A stretch of 64,000 nt of DNA from Eucommia ulmoides (Eukaryota; Streptophyta; Magnoliopsida; Garryales; Eucommiaceae): positions 16,859,410-16,923,409 of the forward strand of contig CM028329.1 of NCBI GenBank assembly GCA_016647705.1, in the 5' to 3' direction. The translations under genes were made by a program, and so were the position numbers. The notes below the pieces were generated by a model. The model ran no database searches. It was given only the letters and a program-made list of their open reading frames with translations, and was not told the DNA's origin. Shown here in pieces: positions 39,213 to 44,206 of this stretch (within the stretch, counting starts at the first letter, position 1; every line of letters begins with the position of its first letter).

Positions 39213-41168
39213 TTCTTCTTCTGTACTGCTATGTGCTCTATTTTTTCCCTTGCTGCAGTAGGGGCTATAAGTTGCTTGTCTTGCCCTTGCCCTTCCCTTG
39301 TTTTTTTCTTTTCATTTTATTGCTGAATTATGCCAAATTATCTATTGCTTAGGAATTAAATTAAATTATATTAGGAATCAAATTAAATGGCTCCTTTTTA
39401 TTTTTAATAATTGAAATTTAGTTTATACTTTTACACTTTCACTTCTTGAGTCTAGATTTGCAATATAACAATATTATAAATTATTTTTTTTATATTGTGC
39501 GTCTGACTTCGCTCAGGCTAGCGCCTCGCCTTGCGCCTAGGCTCCAAGATACTTTTTGCACCTAAGTGTACCAAGAGCCTTTAATAACTAGAAGAAAACA
39601 AGAGAGAGAAAAAAGGTAGCATCAAACCAAAGGGGAGAAAGGTTAGTAATGTGATTGGATTTGGCATGGTGAAGAAGGCAGAAGGAGAGTTGAAGAAAAA
39701 GTAAAAAAAAGGTATGCATGTTAGTAAGTTAAGGCCAAAAGGGTAATTTTTAAAAAATAATTTCCTTTATCAAAGGGGGGTAAATTTATCAAAAAGGGTG
39801 TCTATATATAACCAACTTGAATTCAAAGTGAGCCCGACAACTCGCAAACTTATAGTCAAAATTGTGGATTTGTTGTTCAAATAAGCATTTGGAACTTGAT
39901 TTATTAACATCATGCCACATCTCTTAAATGCTTTTTGTCTGGCAAAACCACATATGAAGAAAAAAAATCACGTTGGACCAAATATTTTGATTGTTAGAGT
40001 AGTGTTCATTTGGATCAAGTCCTATTATTTTTTCTTATTTGGCAAAAATGAGGCAAGCAGCAAAAAATGAGGTAATCACACTTTCAATCCTCCAACTAAT
40101 TGAAGCCAGTGCAATTTGCTTTCTTTAACCATTTTCTATCTAGCGTTCTCTAGAAATATGAGAAATATAATAGTAGAACAAGATTATAATCGAAACTATA
40201 AAATTCCAAAATAGTATGAATATGATAATATGCATAAATATACACAAGACACTGACCATCAATCTTACTCTCATGCTCTCGCTCTTCCACCACACTTGCT
40301 CGCTTTGTGCCATTTGTGTTAAATATTGGGAGAATAACCAAAAATATAATGTGCTAGAATTTACTAGAAACATAGACAACAATTCAAGAAAAAACTTATT
40401 TTCATCCTAGTTGTGTGTACTTCAAATCAGAAGATATGTTAGTTGCACTTACATAATATTGCAAGGAATAGAATAAGCTACCTAAAATTATCACAACCAA
40501 AGTTTTGCTTAATGTGATAAAGTCATCAGTATCACTTCCTTCCTTCATCTTAAAGTCGTGAGGGGTATAGAGCTCCGGGGCCTGATTGGTTTTTTCTTTT
40601 TCTTTTTTTCTGAGCATCTTCCAACATTGTTCGGAGCTAGTGAAGACCATACTTATTGGCTTTGTTCAGGTCTTCCACATGAATGGTAATTTTGCGTGTA
40701 GTCCGAATTTCACATTTATTTTCCTCTCCCTTAAAATGGATGGCACAGTAAAGCTCAAGGACTTCAAGCCCACTAGCTTAGCCCAGTAGGTGGACTTATA
40801 AGATTCTCATTGACGTGCTCTTCATTCAAATTCGCAAGGTGATAGGTCTGATAAGCTTTTTAAAAATAAAATAAAGTACCAATACTATTAAAACTCAATT
40901 AAGGGGTTATGAACTGAAACCCTTGGCCAAAACAGATAAAAAATCAAAGAATGCAACAAATAAGCTTGTATCTTTGTAGATGTAAAGTGTGAAGTGAACT
41001 CACAGAGACAGTGGAAGTGTCGTAGAGGCAAGAGCTTCGAGAGGTCGAGGAGTTACGGTTAGAGAAGACGCCTTCGGAAGGGATCGATTCCCAAGGCCTA
41101 GGAGGAAGTCTTGGGGATTCAAGCATGAAGTTGTCGAGCAACGACGCGAAACTCGCATCGACAGCCAT
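5249..41168 (-). CDS. GCP6: Gamma-tubulin complex component 6 (GCP6, Spc97/Spc98 family), nine exons, 3' end outside window
   Basis: GCP6 is a subunit of the gamma-tubulin ring complex, which nucleates microtubules at the nuclear envelope, cell cortex and spindle. Nine exons (each listed separately) join in frame: 41168-41004, 36170-35454, 25399-25193, 25079-24778, 13352-12192, 10479-10338, 9059-8900, 7519-7356 and 5331-5249, giving about 1,033 codons. Exons 2-4 resemble the GCP N-terminal (GRIP1) domain. Exon 5 is the long variable insert between the domains that is characteristic of GCP6. Exons 6-9 enter the C-terminal (GRIP2) domain. Plant GCP6 proteins are about 1,200 residues, so roughly 170-200 C-terminal residues should lie left of position 1; I found no matching exon at 1-5248. 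All introns are GT-AG and no stop or frameshift falls inside an exon. The gene spans over 36 kb because introns 1, 2 and 4 are full of transposons. GCP5 is a less likely identity, given the order of conserved blocks. Confidence 0.9.
5831..6875. mobile_element. Long-TIR non-autonomous DNA transposon (MULE-MITE type)
   Basis: The first ~110 bp (TACCTCCTTGTACTTTGACT...) reappear inverted at about 6765-6875 (TTACCTCCTTGTACTAGGAC... on the minus strand). Both arms continue into a GTGAAAATTGAA block. The inside includes a 124-codon open frame (6210-6584, +) unlike any family I know, possibly captured host sequence, and purine-rich tracts. It lies in GCP6 intron 8. Confidence 0.55.
7356..7519 (-). 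CDS. GCP6: GCP6 exon 8 (residues 952-1006)
   Basis: 164 bp after CTGGCAG, encoding [20 protein letters not shown], then [20 protein letters not shown]. The VDWP and QVKLA blocks are GRIP2 signatures. It ends in phase 0 at GTATAG. Confidence 0.92.
7638..8842. mobile_element. Long-TIR non-autonomous element with a LINE tail nested inside
   Basis: The left arm (GTTTATACCTGAGACATCCC...CCTATCATTTTCATAATAC) is matched inverted at 8770-8842. Both arms carry the GTCATTTCGACAAAT-type segment. The middle is very AT-rich. A minus-strand LINE 3' end sits at about 8060-8470. It lies in GCP6 intron 7. Confidence 0.6.
8060..8470 (-). pseudogene. LINE 3' end: last part of RNase H plus tail
   Basis: On the minus strand 8220-8400 reads (with gaps) [21 protein letters not shown], then WTFWSESE and a short C-terminus. 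A leader-like tail ends in an A-run near 8063. The same family occurs on the plus strand at 29.2-29.56 kb. Confidence 0.55.
8900..9059 (-). CDS. GCP6: GCP6 exon 7 (residues 899-951)
   Basis: 160 bp after TAACCAG, encoding [20 protein letters not shown] and [19 protein letters not shown]. It ends in phase 1 at GTACAT. The long-TIR element at 7638-8842 stops about 58 bp beyond the donor. Confidence 0.92.
9080..10337. other. GCP6 intron 6, AT-rich with internal direct repeats
   Basis: No coding found. A segment CACAGTTCTTTACAACAT...ACTATACTAACAAT... occurs twice (about 9660-9735 and 9784-9855), an imperfect direct repeat about 125 bp apart. The rest is AT-rich. Confidence 0.5.
10338..10479 (-). 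CDS. GCP6: GCP6 exon 6 (residues 851-898, start of GRIP2 domain)
   Basis: 142 bp encoding [20 protein letters not shown], then [20 protein letters not shown] and IMSLWRH. This block is nearly invariant in plant GCP6. The acceptor TTGCTAG supplies the A that completes the Gln codon begun in exon 5. The donor is GTATTT. Confidence 0.92.
10627..10896. repeat. Direct repeat, two ~70-bp copies
   Basis: AGTTAGACATCGAACTA...GAGTCATTCCAAGAAAACGAGCACCTCTTT-type sequence is at about 10629-10700 and again at about 10825-10896, nearly identical. It lies in GCP6 intron 5. The second copy abuts the MITE that follows. Confidence 0.6.
10897..11799. mobile_element. TIR element rich in GTTACG/CGTAAC motifs
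   Basis: The left end (ATTTGAGTATCGGTCGTTAC) and right end (minus strand: TTTAAATCGCAGTATCGGGT then TACGTAACGG) are imperfect inverted repeats. Many CGTTAC/GTAACG words occur in both arms. No transposase is present. Family uncertain; the target duplication is not clear. It lies in GCP6 intron 5. Confidence 0.5.
12192..13352 (-). CDS. GCP6: GCP6 exon 5, long variable insert (residues 464-851)
   Basis: A 1,161-bp exon, acidic and Ser/Asn-rich, with no domain I recognise. It corresponds to the GCP6-specific insert between GRIP1 and GRIP2. Family-like blocks are [14 protein letters not shown] early on and [19 protein letters not shown] at its end. The acceptor is TTATCAG (1-nt split codon) and the donor is GTATCC after CTTCA (2-nt split codon). 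The open frame continues beyond both sites, so the borders rest on phase. Confidence 0.87.
13440..13760. repeat. Cluster of microsatellites next to GCP6 exon 5
   Basis: (CA)n at 13456-13472 running into (TA)n, (GA)n at about 13628-13667, a 12-base G run, then (CA)n meeting (GT)n head-on at 13705-13740 and another (GA)n. The CA/GT junction is a perfect potential hairpin. It lies about 90-400 bp upstream of the exon 5 acceptor. Confidence 0.8.
13761..14499. other. GCP6 intron 4, no feature recognised
   Basis: Moderately AT-rich intron sequence without coding frames or repeats I can name. Confidence 0.5.
15594..15830 (-). repeat. Copia-1 3' LTR
   Basis: 237 bp, starting TGTGGAATAATTAGGG on the minus strand. 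It aligns with 21000-21263 along its length and lacks one A/T-rich ~25-bp unit present in the other LTR. Confidence 0.85.
15835..16119 (-). pseudogene. Copia-1 RNase H C-terminal part
   Basis: [22 protein letters not shown]...[11 protein letters not shown]...[12 protein letters not shown] is the typical copia RNase H end, followed at once by the polypurine tract. A shift separates it from RT. Confidence 0.85.
16336..17313 (-). pseudogene. Copia-1 reverse transcriptase
   Basis: 17047-17313 has [20 protein letters not shown] and [20 protein letters not shown]. 16576-17043 has [36 protein letters not shown] and the catalytic [15 protein letters not shown]. 16336-16524 has [20 protein letters not shown]. 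Copia RT order is kept but split by two frame breaks. Confidence 0.88.
17301..18324 (-). pseudogene. Copia-1 integrase C-part and linker
   Basis: [20 protein letters not shown] and [20 protein letters not shown] (17900-18088) form the copia integrase C-terminal block. The stretch down to 17301 is the variable integrase-RT linker, split over frames. Confidence 0.75.
18333..19168. mobile_element. Non-autonomous hAT-like element inside copia-1 integrase
   Basis: 836 bp flanked by the 8-bp duplication GTCTTTAC (18325-18332 and 19169-19176). Ends TGGGGGAGAAAA and, inverted, TAGGAGTGAAAG are imperfect TIRs of hAT type. Subterminal parts are rich in TCGG/GGTCGG words and the centre holds GAC repeats. 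No transposase is present. Integrase similarity continues on both sides once it is removed. Confidence 0.8.
19179..19560 (-). pseudogene. Copia-1 GAG-pre-integrase and integrase N-part
   Basis: H-H-C-C zinc module ([10 protein letters not shown]...CEICELAK), then HSDVWGPSR and [19 protein letters not shown], covering the first two catalytic Asp regions. The frame ends where the 836-bp insert enters at 19168. Confidence 0.8.
19641..19982 (-). pseudogene. Copia-1 protease fragment
   Basis: [12 protein letters not shown] stands where copia proteases have D-S/T-G-A. The catalytic-loop Gly is Glu here, so the enzyme is probably dead. [20 protein letters not shown] is the conserved block after the active site. 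Confidence 0.75.
20040..20955 (-). pseudogene. Copia-1 gag with zinc knuckle
   Basis: The ATG at 20955 starts a frame with the gag-like [25 protein letters not shown] knuckle ([15 protein letters not shown], about 20173-20214) follows after frame breaks. Gag would form the intracellular particle that packages element RNA. Confidence 0.75.
21000..21263 (-). repeat. Copia-1 5' LTR
   Basis: 264 bp, followed inward by a PBS. It contains three AACTAATTAAATAA-type A/T units where the 3' LTR has two. Several single-base differences indicate an old insertion. Confidence 0.85.
21400..22872 (+). pseudogene. LINE reverse transcriptase remnant
   Basis: [14 protein letters not shown] (about 21620), [13 protein letters not shown] (about 21726) and [12 protein letters not shown] (22289-22324, the FADD catalytic motif) appear in LINE order in shifting frames. 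A late RT-type stretch follows to 22860. It lies in GCP6 intron 4, opposite strand to the gene. The 3' part is missing: the next element begins at 22873. Confidence 0.7.
22873..23836. mobile_element. PIF/Harbinger-like MITE, complete
   Basis: TIRs GGTTGCGTTTGGGTA and, inverted, GGTTGTGTTTGGGTA are flanked by TAA at 22870-22872 and 23837-23839. The 964-bp interior repeats GAAGACGAAAT and GAACCCTAAT words and has a 163-codon frame (23404-23895, +) running past the right end; I take this as chance. No transposase. Confidence 0.7.
23840..24777. other. GCP6 intron 4, region before exon 4 donor
   Basis: AT-rich intron sequence with no recognisable gene or element. Confidence 0.5.
24778..25079 (-). 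CDS. GCP6: GCP6 exon 4 (residues 364-464)
   Basis: It begins [27 protein letters not shown] after a CACCTCAG acceptor. It runs through [11 protein letters not shown] to ...STKLKF. I chose the donor GTGTCA (phase 2) because it alone gives phase agreement with the exon 5 acceptor at 13353. A second donor (GTAATT, exon end 24768, phase 0) lies 10 bp further on. Confidence 0.85.
25193..25399 (-). CDS. GCP6: GCP6 exon 3 (residues 295-363)
   Basis: It starts after CTTCCAG with [17 protein letters not shown] and contains [20 protein letters not shown], a strongly conserved GCP block. It ends ...ATIR before GTAATG. It is 207 bp, phase 0 at both ends. The preceding intron is about 10 kb. Confidence 0.92.
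25573..25838 (-). pseudogene. ndhH: Nuclear copy of plastid ndhH fragment (NUPT)
   Basis: On the minus strand the sequence translates piecewise into the conserved middle of plastid NADH dehydrogenase subunit [13 protein letters not shown], then DEFDWEVE before a TGA where Trp is expected, then [20 protein letters not shown] and [17 protein letters not shown] 1-bp gain in a T-run shifts the frame early. Similarity stops abruptly at both ends. It is a dead plastid fragment in GCP6 intron 2, about 170 bp upstream of the exon 3 acceptor. Confidence 0.85.
25950..27697 (+). pseudogene. LINE 3' half: late RT, zf-RVT and RNase H
   Basis: In order: [20 protein letters not shown] (about 26000), the zf-RVT block [20 protein letters not shown]...[15 protein letters not shown] (26460-26630), the RNase H pieces [20 protein letters not shown] (27009-27070) and [18 protein letters not shown] (27410-27463), and a tail ending in an A-run near 27696. 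Stops and shifts throughout. A short SINE tail is inserted in RNase H. Confidence 0.75.
27353..27401 (+). mobile_element. 5'-truncated SINE tail with (GTT)n end
   Basis: CCCTACTTAAGTGGGACAAA then GGCTTAGTTGTTGTTG... (about six GTT units) sits between two copies of CATTGCTTTAGGGA(A/G)GC (27336-27352 and 27402-27418). The tail resembles TTG-ending tRNA-derived plant SINEs. The duplication identifies a LINE-driven insertion. Confidence 0.65.
27698..29140. other. GCP6 intron 2, unannotated, with a 60-bp tandem duplication
   Basis: No gene found. GCCATATGTATATTAACTTTG...CTGAATA occurs at about 28278-28315 and again at 28328-28370. 28665-28850 holds GGCGAGGC/CCTCGCC inverted segments of the AGTTGTCA-MITE style. 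Confidence 0.5.
29150..29560 (+). pseudogene. LINE RNase H tail fragment
   Basis: [20 protein letters not shown], then [20 protein letters not shown], encoded at about 29252-29370, followed by a short C-terminus, stop and tail. It is the plus-strand cousin of the fragment at 8060-8470. Confidence 0.6.
29631..29812 (+). repeat. Copia-2 5' LTR
   Basis: It shares AAGGAGATT-GGTAGGTTGT-ACCT, CTGATTTAGTT-CCTA, AGAATCACATC and GTATCAAT-TGAAGAGAAT-CACA with 34310-34518. It ends ...TTTTCA just before the PBS. The start is approximate. Confidence 0.75.
29944..30373 (+). mobile_element. Complete TRIM element (LTR-PBS-PPT-LTR, no genes)
   Basis: 115-bp LTRs (TGTTGAATCCCACATC...TTTGGTTTCTACA) at 29944-30058 and 30259-30373, flanked by GGCAT at 29939-29943 and 30374-30378. 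The PBS TGGTATCAAAAC (30059-30070) and purine run GTGAGGGGACG before the 3' LTR are in place. The 200-bp interior has no coding and contains two further LTR-start-like segments. I count about five differences between the LTRs. It sits in the copia-2 leader. Confidence 0.92.
30532..31370 (+). pseudogene. Copia-2 gag
   Basis: The ATG at 30532 opens [20 protein letters not shown] then LNGYNFFS. A shift leads into [20 protein letters not shown]...[17 protein letters not shown] (UBN2-type gag) and further pieces to 31288. A CDHY remnant of the zinc knuckle is near 31267. Confidence 0.7.
32041..32704 (+). pseudogene. Copia-2 reverse transcriptase
   Basis: Pieces [20 protein letters not shown] (32140-32200), [20 protein letters not shown] (32287-32345), then [15 protein letters not shown] (about 32540-32585) and [20 protein letters not shown] (32625-32685), in several frames. 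YVDD is the catalytic motif. The frame stops at 32704 where the hAT-like insert begins. Confidence 0.8.
32705..33482. mobile_element. Non-autonomous hAT-like element inside copia-2
   Basis: 778 bp flanked by the 8-bp duplication CCCAACAC (32697-32704 and 33483-33490). Ends TAAGGCTGGCAAT and, inverted, TAGGGATGACAAC are imperfect TIRs of a common plant hAT type. The interior has (GT)n/(GC)n and CGGTTT(C/T)GGTTTTG repeats. RT similarity resumes in frame with the left side after the second duplication. Confidence 0.85.
33491..34275 (+). pseudogene. Copia-2 RT end and RNase H
   Basis: 33525-33773 encodes [20 protein letters not shown]...[12 protein letters not shown]. After shifts, 34083-34274 has [20 protein letters not shown], then [14 protein letters not shown] and a stop, the usual end of copia pol. 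Confidence 0.82.
34310..34518 (+). repeat. Copia-2 3' LTR
   Basis: Aligned with 29631-29812 in order, but clearly diverged (substitutions and a ~25-bp length difference), so the element is old. No clear target duplication found. Confidence 0.7.
34519..35180. other. GCP6 intron 2, unannotated, with tandem duplication
   Basis: No gene. At about 34785-34880 a 47-bp unit (GCATAAACAGCAGCAGTTGA then GAAGGAGAAGAAAGA) occurs twice in tandem. Around 35020-35145 is a GC-richer segment resembling an AGTTGTCA-type MITE fragment. Confidence 0.5.
35182..35294 (-). mobile_element. Short tRNA-derived SINE
   Basis: On the minus strand it starts AGGGGTGGCCCTAGTGG, with an A-box-like TGGCCCTAGTGG (35275-35286), a B-box-like GGGTTCAAATCTC (35231-35243), and an A-rich tail (35182-35207). 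The internal Pol III promoter layout and size fit a tRNA-derived SINE head with tail. It lies 160 bp past the exon 2 donor, same strand as the gene. Confidence 0.65.
35454..36170 (-). CDS. GCP6: GCP6 exon 2 (residues 56-294, start of GRIP1 domain)
   Basis: A 717-bp exon in phase 0 at both ends. The acceptor is TGTAG before GAGGCTAGT and the donor is GTCGGC. It encodes the [26 protein letters not shown] and [19 protein letters not shown] blocks of the GCP N-terminal domain. The open frame runs on past the donor into intron sequence, so the end rests on the splice site and on continuity with exon 3. Confidence 0.92.
36960..38530 (+). pseudogene. Ty3/gypsy integrase fragment
   Basis: Integrase pieces in order: [70 protein letters not shown] and [20 protein letters not shown], then a C-terminal stretch ([11 protein letters not shown]). 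A MITE interrupts it at 37804-38422. Stops and deletions make it dead. No RT or LTR is seen. Confidence 0.8.
37804..38422. mobile_element. MITE of the AGTTGTCA...GGCGC family inside gypsy
   Basis: Ends ACAGTTGTCAGAGGCTCAAG and, inverted, CATAGTTGTCAAAGGCGCGC. Flanking CTTGCACCC (37795-37803) and CTTGGACCT (38423-38431) look like a 9-bp duplication with two changes. The interior is AT-rich. Confidence 0.65.
38571..38745. repeat. Tandem duplication with (GT)n/(GTGGGT)n
   Basis: CCGCTCGCTATGAATGGG...TATATATATGTGTGTGTGGG occurs at about 38563-38654 and 38655-38732, each ending in repeated GTGGGTGTGG. Confidence 0.75.
38787..39589. mobile_element. Second AGTTGTCA-family MITE
   Basis: The left end AGTTGTTAGAGGTGTG and the inverted right end AGTTATTAAAGGCTCT, with GGCGC/GCGCC-rich arms. 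The GC-richer interior (38930-39180) includes an 86-codon frame and a (CTT)n run, possibly captured sequence. No clear target duplication. Confidence 0.5.
39814..40590. other. GCP6 intron 1, no feature recognised
   Basis: AT-rich intron sequence; nothing identifiable. Confidence 0.5.
40600..40870 (+). pseudogene. LINE reverse transcriptase N-terminal fragment
   Basis: [20 protein letters not shown]...[17 protein letters not shown] matches the pattern of the first conserved LINE RT block (F...NASFI.LIPK...DFRPISL). Only this piece is present, about 130 bp from exon 1. Confidence 0.65.
41004..41168 (-). CDS. GCP6: GCP6 exon 1 (start codon, residues 1-55)
   Basis: It opens with [14 protein letters not shown] and continues with [12 protein letters not shown], the usual N-terminus of plant GCP6. 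It ends in phase 0 at a GTGAGT donor. The ATG at 41166-41168 is the only in-frame start, and family resemblance begins exactly there. A telo-box lies about 40 bp upstream. Confidence 0.9.
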
Positions 41169-41205
41169 TGATATTTTATGCGACTTGTAATGGATTTCCC
41201 CTCAC

Positions 41206-41214
41206 TTAGGGTTT
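41206..41214 (-). promoter_or_regulatory. Telo-box in GCP6 leader/promoter
   Basis: AAACCCTAA on the minus strand, about 38-46 bp upstream of the GCP6 ATG. Telo-boxes are common near the start of plant genes active in dividing cells, which would suit a mitotic protein. The role is inferred from motif and position only. Confidence 0.4.
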
Positions 41215-41464
41215 TGAGATTTTGAGATTGTGCAAATGGCGAATCATGGAAGAGTAAATCAAGTGCGTCGCCTGCTGTTAAAGCAACCGAATGGTTTCCG
41301 GTAGTTGGGGAAATTTTCAAATGATTTGAAAAACAAAATATATTGGCACTGTTGAGTCAGGCAAAGAAGAAAGAGTTCTGTCCAGGGGTACAAAAATTTA
41401 GGCCCACTTCCCATCCATCTCATTCCCAAATTTTTAAAATTAATATTTCAAATTTTTAAAATTA

Positions 41465-42496
41465 ATATTTCAAAACGCTTTGATAAACCTATTTTTATTC
41501 TCATCTCATCTCAAAATATTGAGATTAATTCCTATATTACTTAAGGAGCTGAGAAACAAAAAGGAAAAAATTATTTGTTTTTTCAATCCTAAAAAACTCA
41601 TTCCTCAACATGACATACTCGGAATTTTTCAAATTGTTAAAGAGTTTCATATTCAACTTTTGTTAAGCTCAACCACATAAGTTTTTTTTTTTTTTTTCCC
41701 TACAAACTCCAGCGTCCAACCCTCGTTGTTCCTTCTGTTCTTTGAAGCTCTTTGTCTCAACATCGTCTGTCATCGTCGTCATCTTTTTGTATGCCATCAT
41801 CGTTCGTCTTCTCTTGTCTCTCCATCGTCGTCTCGTCATTGCCCTTGTCTCGCCATCACTATCGCCTTCCCCGTCGAAGCTAGAGTTGGGTTAGAGTTTT
41901 GGGTTGAATCGATTTCGTTGCTTTGTTTAGCCACTGAAGTTAATGTGTCGATTGATTTCGATTTCATTCGTCTTCTTTGTTCTTCGTTCATCACCATCAC
42001 CTCTTTCTCTGGAAATTAGGGTTCGATTTCGTTGTTGGAATCAATTTCAATTTCGTTACTGAAATCGATTTCAATTTTGATTTCATTGTTGTCCCCGATT
42101 TAGGGTTGGGTTGTTGAAATTAATTTATGGTTTGGTTGTTGAAATTGATTTAGGGTTCTGTTGATAAAATCGATTTCATTGCTGAAATCGAATTAGGGTT
42201 TTCGAAATCGATTTTGATTTTTTTCTACTGGTTTTTCTTCATTTTCCTAATTGTTTCGGTATGTTTGGTTGTACATTGAGATGTTTGATTTTTTTTTTTT
42301 TTTACAGTTGAATTTGTGATTTAGCTGTATAATTTTGAGAATTAAACAATTCCAGAATTATTCATTACCCAACGCAATTCTGTTCCGAGAACGAAATAAA
42401 ATTTTGTCGTTATCAAACGTGATTCTGTTCTCAGATAGAAACCAAATTCTCATCCCAAGTGGGATGGGAATAGTGGGAACACTACCAAACGCATCC
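41465..42496. mobile_element. Probable PIF/Harbinger-like MITE upstream of GCP6
   Basis: The right end, inverted, reads GGATGCGTTTGGTAGTG, followed outside by TTA (42497-42499). The left end near 41465 (CAAAACGCTTTGATAAAC) is a weaker partner. The interior has TCGTCGTC and GAAATCGATTT repeats. It starts about 300 bp upstream of the GCP6 ATG. Confidence 0.45.
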
Positions 42497-42499
42497 TTA

Positions 42500-44200
42500 T
42501 TGTTACAAATAGTGATTTCTATTTTAAAATATATGAGAATTTTACTTACATATTTCTTAGATGGACATGCAACTTCTTTATAATGAACTTGCAACGTGTG
42601 ATGAGCCAAAGTATAACTTGACATACAATTTCTTTGGAATGAACCTGCAACTTTTTTGGAATAAATCTGCAATTTCATTGGATGTATTTATGCATCCAAA
42701 AACTCTAAATGTATTTTAGTCAATCCTAATATAAGAAAATGTAATTATAAAAAATATTTTTAATTTTTGAAAATGCTATCTATAAAAACATCATCACAAA
42801 TTACATTTTTATTTGTTTCAATTGGTAAATAAAAAAGTAATTTGTAATAGTATATTTATCACAAATAAAAACGCAATTTTAAAATCAATTTTGTCAAATA
42901 AAAACACTATTTTGGATGAAAAATGACTTTAAAACAATATTTTTAAGGGATAATCAGCAATTAAAGAGGGTATAATTTATTATTTGTCCCATAAGTTTAG
43001 AATTATTCACTTAAATTGGTTTTCAGTTTTGAATTAGTCCCGCACGTGCTCACGTACTGGATCTAGAACGTAAACAAAACTTAGCGAGTGATTCCTTTCA
43101 AATTGTTAGTTCGCTTTTCTGAATTTTGCTCTATATATGTTGTGTGAGTTTGAGAGTTTTGTCGTGTTCTTGGTCAATTTCTACGTCGTCAAGTTGGGGT
43201 TTAGAGCTATTGATACAGGAGGACTACATTTTTCAGCGAATCGATATTGTAAGTAATATCTATCGTTTTCAGCTCTGTGTTTTCATTGAATTGATGATTA
43301 ATCGTTAATGCTTACGATGAAATTTTGTTACATTTCAAATTTTTTGATTGTGTTCTTCATAAAGGATTGATTGAGTTTTTATCTGTTAGTTTTTTGCGTA
43401 GAAAATATGATCTTTTTTGTATTGTGGTACTCGTGTTGGAGAAGTACGATAGAGTTTAGCAATTTTTTTATGTGGGAGGAATATGATCGATAATGTTTTG
43501 TAGGATTTCTTAGCATGTCGTGTAGGTTTGAATTGTGTTTTTGTAATTATTCGTTTGATTTCTCATAAGATGATTTTATATTGTTTTTGTTGTGTGGTTT
43601 TTCATCAAGAATAAGGCAGAAGAATTTCTTGAGTGAATTTTTTGTTTTGTTATACTGAAAGATTTATTACATTCTACTACTAGTAGTGCAAGTTTTTAGT
43701 TACATTCTACTTGTTATTTTTTGTTGAATATTTAGCTAATTTCAGGTTTTGTGTTTTTTAGTTTTATTTTGTTTTCTAGTTACTTTTTTTTATTTATGTT
43801 TTTTTTTTTTATGATCAGTTCTTTGTGTTCTATTTTTGTGTTTTGGAAATAAATGTGTTTATACTTAGTGATGTGTTTTTCTTGTGTGTTCTGCCACATT
43901 TTCTTTTAGCATTTACATATAATATATCAAAGTTGGCGATTGCTTTTTGCAAATATGAGGATTACAATGGAATTGTGAAAATTTATAGCAATATGAGCTT
44001 TATTAGTTTTGTAGAAAAGATTCTCTTGATGAAATTATTTGTCATCAATTGCATCTGATATGCATTATTCTCTCCCTGGTAATCCAAATTGTATGTTATG
44101 TGATCAAGATGACTATGATGATATGATCGTGTTAATTAGATCATTTAGAGTTGATTTTGTGGTAGTTGTGATAAAGGACAATGGTATAATCCCGGACACG
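42500..44200. other. 5' region of the MULE, non-coding
   Basis: AT- then T-rich sequence preceding the transposase reading frame. The element's terminal repeat may begin near 42958 but I cannot confirm it. An intron-like leader (GATATTGTAAGTAATATC at about 43243) is plausible. Confidence 0.35.
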
Positions 44201-44206
44201 ATTTAA

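Larger units (their letters stand above)
36409..39813. mobile_element. Long-TIR element with nested gypsy fragment and MITEs
   Basis: The left end GTTCTATATAGACCCCACTT and the right end (minus strand) GTTATATATAGACACCCTTT start similar arms of about 90 bp. Inside are pyrimidine-rich tracts, the gypsy piece and two AGTTGTCA-type MITEs. It fills most of GCP6 intron 1. Confidence 0.45.
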
